This document shows positions 47,779-56,097 of a DNA stretch of 64,000 bases, in pieces. Positions within the stretch are counted from its first letter, which is position 1. Every line of letters starts with the position of its first letter. Origin of the DNA: Saprospiraceae bacterium (GTDB lineage Bacteria > Bacteroidota > Bacteroidia > Chitinophagales > Saprospiraceae). The translations under genes and the position numbers were made by a program. The stretch spans positions 1 through 64,000 of the forward strand of contig JADKGD010000034.1 of NCBI GenBank assembly GCA_016717145.1. The letters run 5' to 3'. The notes below the pieces were generated by a model that was given only the letters and a program-made list of their open reading frames with translations, did no database searches and was not told the DNA's origin.

Positions 47779-49614
47779 CTAACAAAGTTGTGTGTGAAAT
47801 TTGTCCAATGTATTGGTTTCAAATGTTGCGTATATCGAATCCAAATGCTCTTCTGCATTAACAAGACCATTGTTAAAATCCTCGCTTTCTGCATGTATTA
47901 AATCTGAAATTTGTCGATAATAGCTTATGCCACTTTTAAGATTATGGTAAAATGATGTAAAATATTTAATTCTTTTTCCCAAAATATCTTGCGGTATTGT
48001 TTCTTCCAATTGTTCTTTTAAATAATTAATATACAAATTTAACTCTTTAATAAACATGTGAGGCCTGTCTGTTCTTTTGATAATGTTTGTCCTGCCATAA
48101 ATATGATCTATCATGTTCCAAAGCGAAACTTCATCGCTAAAATAAGCAATATTCGGACCCGGACAAATAGTAACAGCGCTCAAATTTTTGACAAAACTTT
48201 GTTTATAACAAATGGCCGCAGCATTTGCCAATCCGACACAAAGACATTCTTTTGATAATAGTTCCGCTTCCTGTTTATTATAATCATTGTCAGATAATTT
48301 AAGTGACTTTAACTGAAGTAATTTTAATTTTTGATACTTTCGGGATGCTGTACATATGCCTTCTTTGGTAAATTCTTTATTAAAAGCCAGGTGCTTTTCA
48401 GGACAGGGACTTCCGGGTTTTTCATTCAAAATACGCCTTTTCTTTTCAAGGGCGGCAGTCGTATCCTCAAGCGTATAAAATCTTATTCCTAAAGGCGAAT
48501 TATGACTCAATAAAACATTTTCTTCTTTTGCAGCGGCCAATAATTTTAACGTGGCACCATCGACCGTTGTCGCTTCATTTACCATCAAAAATGGTGTACC
48601 CCATCCGGTGCTCCCGAGTTGGTAATGTTTGCGCAAAAAAACATCCTCTTCATTCGTGCCAATACCACCTTGAGCAGAAAATGTAATATGTGGTGGCTTA
48701 TTTAAAATAAAATTTGACTGTTTGTTTTTACAGGCGGCTGTATAAATTTCAAAAAGTTCTTGTATTAGTTCCTGCTTTTTATCTTTAAATTCCTCAAGGA
48801 TAGGCCCCATTAATAATCCCTCAGTTGCAAAAGCGTGTCCACCACAATTTAAACCGGATTCAAGCCTGAACTCACTGACCCAGATACCTTTTTTTGCAAG
48901 ATATTTTCCCTGAATCAAAGCGGAACGATAATCACTAACTTTTATAGTTACTTTTTTGATAAAAACACCATCGTCAGTCAGATCAAATTCACTTCTTTGT
49001 TCCATATAATTAAATAACCTTGGATTCAGTCCTGCTGAAAAAACTATTGAAGAATTTTTAAGCGTACTGTTTACATAGCCTCTCAGGGCTGCTACAGCAT
49101 CAGATCCATTTTCCATCAGCATCCCGCCATGATCGTAATTTTCTTTGTCAACCTTTGTCATAATATTCACATCAATACTACCGGCCTTAATTTGAGCCCG
49201 CAACAAAGTCTGCAAATTTACCTTTTCATTCTTATCAAATGTAGACATCATCAATCGATACATTTCTTTTAACTCACCATCATTCGGCAGCATTTCAAAA
49301 TATTTTACAATTTCAGAGCCTGCTTCAAAAACACAATCACGAAGTTTCTCAACTTGACTTTCAACAATCTGATTCACCAAATTTAAGTATTTGGTAATTC
49401 TTTTAGCGCGATAATCAGCTTCATAAATTGTAATAGGTTCATATTCAATATTTTCAACCAGGCAATAATGTTTTCTCATCATTTCTACCAAACCATCCTC
49501 CACAATAGAAATTACTGATGAAATGCCGTATCGGGCTACTTTAACCGGTGAATCAATACTATATGCCAAACCTAAAACAGGAATATGAAATGAATGATAT
49601 GGAGATGTTTGCAT
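47779..49614 (-). CDS. Conserved protein of unknown function (611 aa)
   Basis: No signal peptide or membrane segment. MQTSPYHSFHIPVLGLAYSIDSPVKVARYGISSVISIVED recalls a conserved family in anaerobic bacteria that I know only as hypothetical. The middle (GLNCGGHAFATEGLLMGPILEEF...SAQGGIGTNEEDVFLRKHYQLGSTGWGTPF) looks like a TIM-barrel flavin protein of the nitronate-monooxygenase type, which is a guess. Several paired Cys (CLCVGL, CPGP) lie towards the C-terminus. Lies next to the Rrf2 gene in the anaerobic/NO block. Confidence 0.6.
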   Translation of the reverse strand: MQTSPYHSFHIPVLGLAYSIDSPVKVARYGISSVISIVEDGLVEMMRKHYCLVENIEYEPITIYEADYRAKRITKYLNLVNQIVESQVEKLRDCVFEAGSEIVKYFEMLPNDGELKEMYRLMMSTFDKNEKVNLQTLLRAQIKAGSIDVNIMTKVDKENYDHGGMLMENGSDAVAALRGYVNSTLKNSSIVFSAGLNPRLFNYMEQRSEFDLTDDGVFIKKVTIKVSDYRSALIQGKYLAKKGIWVSEFRLESGLNCGGHAFATEGLLMGPILEEFKDKKQELIQELFEIYTAACKNKQSNFILNKPPHITFSAQGGIGTNEEDVFLRKHYQLGSTGWGTPFLMVNEATTVDGATLKLLAAAKEENVLLSHNSPLGIRFYTLEDTTAALEKKRRILNEKPGSPCPEKHLAFNKEFTKEGICTASRKYQKLKLLQLKSLKLSDNDYNKQEAELLSKECLCVGLANAAAICYKQSFVKNLSAVTICPGPNIAYFSDEVSLWNMIDHIYGRTNIIKRTDRPHMFIKELNLYINYLKEQLEETIPQDILGKRIKYFTSFYHNLKSGISYYRQISDLIHAESEDFNNGLVNAEEHLDSIYATFETNTLDKFHTQLC

Positions 49615-49917
49615 TAACCTTGATTTGAGTGGAAAAATATTTTAATTAGGCTCAAGGTAATAATAAAAGACGATTATATCCACTATTAATGCTTTTTCTT
49701 TTATTATAAACAAATGAATGTATGGAATTGAAATTTTAGTCAACCAATCATCACCCGTTTTTAATGTTTGTAACTACTTAGGCTCCAATAATAGGCCGAT
49801 TTAATGTAGTTATCTTTTGGGGTAACAAATATTTTTTTTTCAAATTTATAAAAAAAAACAGGTACAAAAGAAAAACTTTTGCACCCATTTTTAAAATCAA
49901 TTAGCGATATGTCAGGA
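49615..49917. other. Intergenic, no gene seen
   Basis: Very A+T-rich DNA with poly-A/T runs. A weak hairpin GGTACAAAAG/CTTTTGCACC near 49860-49884 may end the T9SS gene on the minus strand. Confidence 0.35.
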
Positions 49918-51189
49918 TTATAATTTCATAACTTTTTGGTTTGTTATTTTGCCATCACAGCTTACTTGAACTGCATAATTACCAGAAGGCAGTTTGCTGA
50001 TATCAATATCTTTTCTATCATTTCCGAAACCAGTAAAATTGCCTTTTAAAACAATGGAACCTTTCATGTCAAGAATGGTATAAGAGATCAAACCTTCAGC
50101 AGTTCCGGAACTTTCAATAAATAATACATCTGATACGGGGTTTGGATAAACTTTAATGTCGACATCACTTTCGGACGTCTTCATCGTTTTGACACCAAGC
50201 AAACTTGTGCGTCCATCAAAATCTTTCTGCTGCAGGGCAACATAACTTATACCTTTAATATCATTGTCAAAAACATATTCGTAGTTATGTCTGCCTCGGC
50301 CATTGCCCGCAGATTTTATGACACCTACACTTTTATAGGTCTTACCATCATCAGAAAGCAATACTTCAAATGCTTCATTGTTGATTTCCTGAGCTACCTC
50401 CCAGCTTAAAGCGGCCAAACCTGGTCCTTCCCACTTAGTCTGCATACTCACGAGAGTGACTGGAAGAGGAGAGAAAGCTTTTTCAAATTCAAAATCTTTT
50501 ATCTTTATGGCCTGACTATTACTTTTGCCATCATCTTCGGAACCATTGGAATAACAGAGGTTAAACCGCAATATTGGTTTTGTAGTACTAATATTGATCG
50601 CACCATTTACATCCGTGTGTTTGATCCCGGTACTTCCAAATATGTATTTTGCACGTAAACCCTGGCCAAAAATATCAAAAACCGGTGAAGGCCCGACTGG
50701 CAAAATGTCCAGAGCCACCCTACCCGTATCTGCATAACCAAAGAATTGAATGCTATCCTGAAATGATCCAAATGGTAAAGCAATGGAATGAATCATGTCA
50801 ATATCATAAATAGTAAATCTATTTAGCTTAACGGGTTCAGAAAACGTAAACGCAAGACACACAGCTTGTCTTGACTGCGAAGCACTAATCTGGTATGATA
50901 ATGTTCCTGGCCCATAAAATGAATTGGTTTTGGTGTAATCTCCATAATCACTTGGGTTGTTTGTCGTTGTATTTTTTTTGAACGGGTCAATAATTTCGAG
51001 TTTTACGTTGACGCCATTGATATTGGAATAGATTCGAATCGAATCGTCAACAGCCCAAACTGCTTTATTTCCGGTAGCTGCACCTTCCCAGGTAAAATTG
51101 ATGGGTGAACCTACTTGTCCGAAACTACTTATTTGGGACAATAGTGAAATGGTAAAAGTTAAAAATAATAATTTAGTTTTCATTATCAA
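49918..51189 (-). CDS. Secreted protein with T9SS sorting tail
   Basis: 423 aa with a signal peptide (LLSQISSFG), an N-terminal ~220-aa beta domain (VKLNRFTIYDIDMIHS; no known family), a short fibronectin-like segment (AALSWEVAQEINNEAFEVLLS) and a type A sorting tail (YPNPVSDVLFIESS...LPSGNYAVQVS). Predicted to be exported and attached to the cell surface or released. Confidence 0.85.
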   Translation of the reverse strand: MIMKTKLLFLTFTISLLSQISSFGQVGSPINFTWEGAATGNKAVWAVDDSIRIYSNINGVNVKLEIIDPFKKNTTTNNPSDYGDYTKTNSFYGPGTLSYQISASQSRQAVCLAFTFSEPVKLNRFTIYDIDMIHSIALPFGSFQDSIQFFGYADTGRVALDILPVGPSPVFDIFGQGLRAKYIFGSTGIKHTDVNGAINISTTKPILRFNLCYSNGSEDDGKSNSQAIKIKDFEFEKAFSPLPVTLVSMQTKWEGPGLAALSWEVAQEINNEAFEVLLSDDGKTYKSVGVIKSAGNGRGRHNYEYVFDNDIKGISYVALQQKDFDGRTSLLGVKTMKTSESDVDIKVYPNPVSDVLFIESSGTAEGLISYTILDMKGSIVLKGNFTGFGNDRKDIDISKLPSGNYAVQVSCDGKITNQKVMKL

Positions 51190-51403
51190 CGGTTTACAAT
51201 ATTAAGAAAAAATAATATTAAATATTATCTTAATGTATAAGTACAAATTTCATACCAATTATTAATATTAAATTAAATTTTATATATATAATATTGAAAT
51301 ATAGTAATTTTTAAATAAATAATTATTGTCATATATTTGAGTGACAAATTAATATGTTTAACTTGCAGAATGAATAAATTGTTAAAAATTGTTCAGTTGA
51401 TTT

Positions 51404-52030
51404 TTAATCGATGCCCAGAAATTTGTGGCTTTGAATGCTTAGTTTCCATCTCGGGTGTGCCAGACAATATGCGATACATTCTTTGATGTTCCTACTTTGA
51501 TTCACATCGTCAAGTGGTTGAATGTAAAAATGTTCAAAGTCCAGATTCAAAAATTGTTCCGGAGTGTTTTCATTTTGTGGAAAAACCAATTTTAATTCGT
51601 TTCCTTTTGTGACAACAATTTGAGTATCTGCCTTCGGGCTTACACATACCCAATCTATGCCAACAGGAAGTGGTACAGTGCCATTGGTCTCAATGGCAAT
51701 TTCAATGTTATGATGATGAAAAACGTCAATTAATGTATCATCCATTTGTAAGGCTGGTTCGCCACCAGTACATACGACAAAAATAGGTTCAGTCGGATCA
51801 GGCCATAATGCTACAATTTTTTTGGCCAAATCCTCAGCACTATATTTTCCACCATTGATACCATCTGTACCCCAAAAATCAGTATCACAAAATGTACATA
51901 TCGCCTTATCTCTGTCCACTTCCCTACCTGACCATAAATTGCATCCTGAAAACCTGCAAAAAACAGCAGGCCTGCCTGTATAAAAAGCCTCTCCCTGAAT
52001 GGTATAATATATTTCTTTTACTTTGTACAC
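51404..52030 (-). CDS. queE: 7-carboxy-7-deazaguanine synthase (QueE)
   Basis: 208 aa radical-SAM enzyme of queuosine precursor synthesis. YYTIQGEAFYTGRPAVFCRFSGCNLWSG is followed by a long insert before CTFCDT, giving the QueE-type CxnCxxC cluster motif; CTGGEPALQ and the QPLDD stretch follow. Normal length. RidA lies 12 bp upstream and gmhB beyond, on the same strand. Confidence 0.93.
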   Translation of the reverse strand: MYKVKEIYYTIQGEAFYTGRPAVFCRFSGCNLWSGREVDRDKAICTFCDTDFWGTDGINGGKYSAEDLAKKIVALWPDPTEPIFVVCTGGEPALQMDDTLIDVFHHHNIEIAIETNGTVPLPVGIDWVCVSPKADTQIVVTKGNELKLVFPQNENTPEQFLNLDFEHFYIQPLDDVNQSRNIKECIAYCLAHPRWKLSIQSHKFLGID

Positions 52031-52041
52031 GTATGATAAAT

Positions 52042-52422
52042 CTAAGATATTATGGCAGTTACTTCTATTTCTACCAGCATATCCGGATGGATAAGACCTG
52101 ATACTTCAACCATAGTGCTGACAGGTTTGATTGTTTTGAAATATGTGCCGTGTGCCTTGCCTACCGCTTCCCAGTTCGAGATGTCAGTGACAAATATTCT
52201 TGTTCTGATCACATCTTCCATTGTAGCTCCCAATTGTGTTATTGCGTGCTCAATGATCTGAAAAATGGCAATGGTCTGTCCGTAAGCATCACCAATGTTC
52301 ATTACTTTCCCATCCTTAACGGCTGTTGTTCCGGCTACTTCTATCAAGTTACCGATCTTAATAGCCCTGGAATATCCTACGATATCTTCCCATTCTGCAC
52401 CTGAGCCTATCCTAATCTTCAT
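52042..52422 (-). CDS. RidA family protein (Rid/YjgF)
   Basis: 126 aa. The pattern GYSRAIKIGNLIEVAGTTAV...VIRTRIFVTDI...VSTMVEVSGLIHPDMLVEIEVTA fits the Rid family of imine/enamine deaminases. The usual catalytic Arg position falls in DVIRTRIF. Between gmhB and queE. Confidence 0.9.
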   Translation of the reverse strand: MKIRIGSGAEWEDIVGYSRAIKIGNLIEVAGTTAVKDGKVMNIGDAYGQTIAIFQIIEHAITQLGATMEDVIRTRIFVTDISNWEAVGKAHGTYFKTIKPVSTMVEVSGLIHPDMLVEIEVTAIIS

Positions 52423-52444
52423 ATTCTGTTTTCTTAAACATTAA

Positions 52445-53029
52445 CTATAAGCTGTCAACATATGTTGCAACATCTACCAGTGAATCGAGTCTGCAATCCG
52501 GAATACAACGTTGGGAAACAAAACTATTATCCGGTTTATTGCCTACCAAGATGGTCTTCATACCCAAGTTATTGCCAAAAGCGATGTCGCTATCAGAGTC
52601 TCCCACCATAAGACATCTGGAAAAATTAATTTCCGGATAATCCGTTTTTGCTTCCAATGCCATTCCCGGATTTGGTTTGCGACATAAAGGATCAAGATCA
52701 GCTGTAAAAGGGCAATAATAGATCTCATCCACCCTTCCGCCATGATACAAAATGATCTCCATCATCTGATCGTGGATAAACTTCAGCTTCTCATGTGTCA
52801 AAACGCCCTTTTCTATACCTGCCTGATTAGTGACACTAAAAATCCTCCGAAAATGCAGAGACAAAATACTCAAAGCATCAAGCACACCAGGTAAAAACCT
52901 GAATTCATCCCATTCTTTTATGTAGTCTCCAGGCAACCTTTCGTTGATCACACCATCACGATCCAGAAACAAACTCCATTCAGAAGATATTTTAAAATTT
53001 GGCCAACTAAACGGAACTTTGGTTATCAT
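52445..53029 (-). CDS. gmhB: D-glycero-manno-heptose-1,7-bisphosphate phosphatase-like (HAD)
   Basis: 194 aa. HAD motifs: FLDRDGVINER (Asp pair), SVTNQAGIEKG, CRKPNPGM and VGDSDSDI. The usual zinc loop C-x-H is altered (YCPFTADLDPLCRKP). GmhB-type enzymes make LPS-core heptose. Confidence 0.88.
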   Translation of the reverse strand: MITKVPFSWPNFKISSEWSLFLDRDGVINERLPGDYIKEWDEFRFLPGVLDALSILSLHFRRIFSVTNQAGIEKGVLTHEKLKFIHDQMMEIILYHGGRVDEIYYCPFTADLDPLCRKPNPGMALEAKTDYPEINFSRCLMVGDSDSDIAFGNNLGMKTILVGNKPDNSFVSQRCIPDCRLDSLVDVATYVDSL

Positions 53030-53110
53030 GGTGCAAAAAAATTATTTCAACGATAGTGTAAATTATAAAAACACCACTAGTGCTCTGTCAAGATAAAGAT
53101 ATTAACTAAA

Positions 53111-53305
53111 TCAGGTTCTTTTTCCAAATCTCTGCGTTAAAAATACTCGCCGTTTATTAATGCAAAATATTAAGTAGCTGTAGCTGTGGAACGGCGTCCA
53201 CAGTTCAGCACTAAAATCGTTTGCGACGATTTCTTCACGCACTTCATCTTGATCTTTGAAAAAATAACTCTCATTATAATTTAACTCTATATCTGGACAT
53301 AGCAC
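53111..53305 (-). CDS. Possible small hypothetical protein
   Basis: A 64-codon frame (MLCPDIELNYNESYFF...FLTQRFGKRT) between gmhB and icd. Not recognised, no RBS, could be chance or a fragment. Confidence 0.25.
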   Translation of the reverse strand: MLCPDIELNYNESYFFKDQDEVREEIVANDFSAELWTPFHSYSYLIFCINKRRVFLTQRFGKRT

Positions 53306-53322
53306 TGACCTTCCCCTTGGAA

Positions 53323-54561
53323 TTATCCCTTATTTAATTTAATCTGAAGGCCTTTGTTTAATGCTTCCAAAAATTCTTCTGTATATAAATAATGTTCGCC
53401 ATGTGTTACTTTACTACCATGGATGATGACGGCAAGATCTTTGGTCATCATACCACTTTCTACTGTTTCCACACATACATCTTCCAGCGCCTGACAAAAA
53501 TCTATCAGGGCATCGTTGCCATCCAACTTGCCTCTGAATGCCAGACCACGCGTCCATGCATAAATAGACGCGATCGGGTTGGTAGACGTAGGTTTTCCTG
53601 CCTGATGATCCCGGTAATGTCTGGTCACCGTACCGTGTGCAGCTTCTGCTTCCATAGTATTACCATCAGGAGTGATCAGAACTGAAGTCATCAATCCCAA
53701 TGATCCGAAGCCTTGAGCCACAGTATCGGATTGTACATCACCATCATAATTTTTACATGCCCAAACAAAACTGCCACTCCACTTAAGCGCACTTGCTACC
53801 ATATCATCAATCAGTCTGTGTTCGTATACGATACCTGCGGCATCAAATTGTGTTTTGTAATCCCGGTCAAATATTTCCTGAAAAATGTCCTTAAATCGGC
53901 CATCATATTTCTTGAGAATGGTATTTTTTGTAGACAAATATAATGGCCAGCCTTTGGTCAATGACATCTTAAAACAAGAATGTGCAAAACCTATGATGGA
54001 CTCGTCCGTATTGTACATACACATCGCTACTCCATCGCCTTTGAAGTCATAGACCGACCATTCTGTCACTTTGCCATCATCAGCTGTGAATGTCATAGTA
54101 AGTTTACCTTTACCCTTGACTACAGTATCAGTTGCTCTGTACTGATCTCCAAAAGCATGTCTGCCAATGATAATCGGTGATGTCCAGTTTGTCACCAATC
54201 TCGGCACATTTTTCATCACAATAGGCTCTCTGAATACCGTGCCATCGAGAATGTTTCGGATGGTGCCATTGGGTGATTTCCACATTTGTTTAAGTTTAAA
54301 CTCTTCCACTCGTTGTTCGTCGGGTGTAATGGTAGCGCATTTGATACCGACGCCATATTTTTTAATGGCATTGGCAGAGTCTATAGTGACCTGATCATTT
54401 GTTTCGTCCCTATACTCTATGCCAAGGTCATAATATTTGATGTCGACATCCAGATACGGCAGGATCAATTTATCTTTTATAAATTTCCAGATGATTCTGG
54501 TCATTTCGTCACCATCCAACTCCACAACGGGGTTGGCTACTTTAATTTTACTGAAAGTCAT
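53323..54561 (-). CDS. icd: NADP-dependent isocitrate dehydrogenase (eukaryote-like, homodimeric type)
   Basis: 412 aa. Motifs of this class: VVELDGDEMTRIIW at the start, SPNGTIRNILDGTVFREPI (Ser for substrate), YKTQFDAAGI, LIDDMVASALKWSG with the metal Asp, and AAHGTVTRHYRDHQ for NADP. Oxidises isocitrate to 2-oxoglutarate in the TCA cycle. Full length. Confidence 0.95.
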   Translation of the reverse strand: MTFSKIKVANPVVELDGDEMTRIIWKFIKDKLILPYLDVDIKYYDLGIEYRDETNDQVTIDSANAIKKYGVGIKCATITPDEQRVEEFKLKQMWKSPNGTIRNILDGTVFREPIVMKNVPRLVTNWTSPIIIGRHAFGDQYRATDTVVKGKGKLTMTFTADDGKVTEWSVYDFKGDGVAMCMYNTDESIIGFAHSCFKMSLTKGWPLYLSTKNTILKKYDGRFKDIFQEIFDRDYKTQFDAAGIVYEHRLIDDMVASALKWSGSFVWACKNYDGDVQSDTVAQGFGSLGLMTSVLITPDGNTMEAEAAHGTVTRHYRDHQAGKPTSTNPIASIYAWTRGLAFRGKLDGNDALIDFCQALEDVCVETVESGMMTKDLAVIIHGSKVTHGEHYLYTEEFLEALNKGLQIKLNKG

Positions 54562-54597
54562 GTCTTACTATTATTTTGCGTAAATATTTTAATATTA

Positions 54598-54774
54598 AAC
54601 CCGGATTGCGCATTGGACTTTTTAATGAGAGAATATCTGACGAAATAGTTGTGATGCACGGAGTTTTTCACCCGGAAATGTAGCTTCAGCTACATTGAGG
54701 AAGGAAAAATGAGTACAGAAACAAATATAAAGTCAGATATTATCGGAATAAATTTCTAATGCGGATTCTGGGTT
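54598..54774. mobile_element. 177-bp non-coding element with imperfect terminal inverted repeats
   Basis: The left end AACCCGGATTGCGCATTGGA and the inverted right end (54755-54774) match at 16 of 20 bases. Inside is the hairpin AATGTAGC-TTCA-GCTACATT (54677-54696). No gene. It looks like a small REP/MITE-type element in the icd upstream region; the rest of 54562-54866 shows nothing. Confidence 0.45.
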
Positions 54775-54866
54775 AAAGCGCAAATATACCAAAAATGAAC
54801 AACGGTGGAGGAAAAATGATACAAATAAATTAGGTATTTGATTTGGTTAAATTTGACAAATTAATT

Positions 54867-55079
54867 TAAAACTGATCAAACTTAGGGTGCTTTAAATATT
54901 CTGAAAATAATGTTCGTTCTCCATCATCCTCCATTTTTTGCTTCATCATAGAGCCTGACATCTTCTATTTCCTCCAATTCTTCCATCAGCAAATTATACT
55001 CATCTATAGAAAGTACAACAGATATTTTATTGCCTGATTCATCAGTAACAAAATGAGGCTTCAATGATATCGAACTCAT
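54867..55079 (-). CDS. Orphan antitoxin-like protein (Phd/RelB type), possible indels
   Basis: MSSISLKPHFVTDESGNKISVVLSIDEYNLLMEELEEIEDVRLYDEAK resembles Bacteroidota type II antitoxins with a Phd-like N-terminus. The visible frame stops at 54924 right after an A6 run. Small indels there and near 54897 would extend it as MEDDGERTLFSDYLKHPKFDQF, a family-like tail ending at 54867. No toxin gene is seen on either side. Confidence 0.55.
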
Positions 55080-55548
55080 AATTTTATTTTTCAGATTTAA
55101 CAATACTTTTGTGTGAAAAGTTCCGATTTTCAACGTGCTAAACTTTTGTAATTACACCAGATCGTCGCAGTTTGCAACTGCGATGCGATACATTAAGCAT
55201 CTTTGATGCGATAAAGTACAAAGCTAATTTGAAATATTCTGTTAGGCATAGTATTTACTTAGTCTGTATGTTGCCATGGCTGTGCCATGAATCTTGGACG
55301 AATAATTAAATTTTTTTAGCTTTTATGACATGTGTACAGCTTATCCATTGTAGGATAAACCAGAAGAGTATTTTATTACCTAACAAATAGTGTGGCTTGT
55401 GTGGATAGTAGGCAAAAAAAATATAGCTGATAGGAACGTATAAAAGATTAAGAATTAATAGATATCTTATGGCAGTTTTGTACATTTAATTAAAAATTTA
55501 GCATCCCTTAGATTTGCATTAATTTAATATGTATAAAAGCAGGTTAAC
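55080..55548. other. Intergenic, no gene seen
   Basis: About 470 bp of A+T-rich DNA. No long frame, tRNA or strong hairpin found. Confidence 0.4.
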
Positions 55549-55582
55549 TTTGTCAAGTCCTCATCAAAATATCATAACTTTG
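55549..55582 (+). promoter_or_regulatory. Candidate Bacteroidota promoter for the DUF3467 gene
   Basis: TTTG (55549-55552) and TAACTTTG (55575-55582) are spaced 22 bp, close to the TTTG-N19/21-TAnnTTTG rule, and end 26 bp before the start codon. The left box is itself part of a second TAACTTTGTC copy. Confidence 0.6.
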
Positions 55583-55608
55583 TCCTTTTAATCATCAAAT
55601 AAAAAAAT

Positions 55609-55917
55609 ATGTCAGACAATAATCAAAACCAAATCAATATAGAACTCTCAGAAGAAGTAGCAGAAGGCGTATATTCCAATTTGGCCATCATTTCACATTC
55701 ACATTCTGAGTTTATAGTCGATTTCGTTAGGCTGGTACCCAATGTACCCAAAGCCAAAGTAAAATCACGTATCATTCTGACTCCGCAGCACGCTAAAAGA
55801 TTGATGAAAGCTCTACAGGATAATATCAAAAGATATGAAGTACAATTTGGTAATATTGAAGATCCTGAAGCAGGTATGGTGCCTCCAATGAGTTTTTCAC
55901 CTACTGGAATGGCATAG
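55609..55917 (+). CDS. DUF3467 family protein
   Basis: 102 aa. INIELSEEVAEGVYSNLAIISHSHSEFIVDFV and RIILTPQHAKRLMKALQDNIKRYE are the family signature. Small cytoplasmic protein of unknown function, widespread in Bacteroidota. Complete and monocistronic. Confidence 0.92.
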   Translation: MSDNNQNQINIELSEEVAEGVYSNLAIISHSHSEFIVDFVRLVPNVPKAKVKSRIILTPQHAKRLMKALQDNIKRYEVQFGNIEDPEAGMVPPMSFSPTGMA

Positions 55918-56097
55918 TCTATGTTTTTTTTGTTAAAAAACGTATCTAATCAACCTTATTAAAGGCCTGAAAACAGATATTGTGTTTACATTTACCTGCA
56001 CTTATTGACATAGACAGGAATTTTGTAAAATAAGTAAAATATAGATTACTTTCGTTTGGACCTGTGTGGAGCGTTTGTCTGATTATCTTATAAATCT

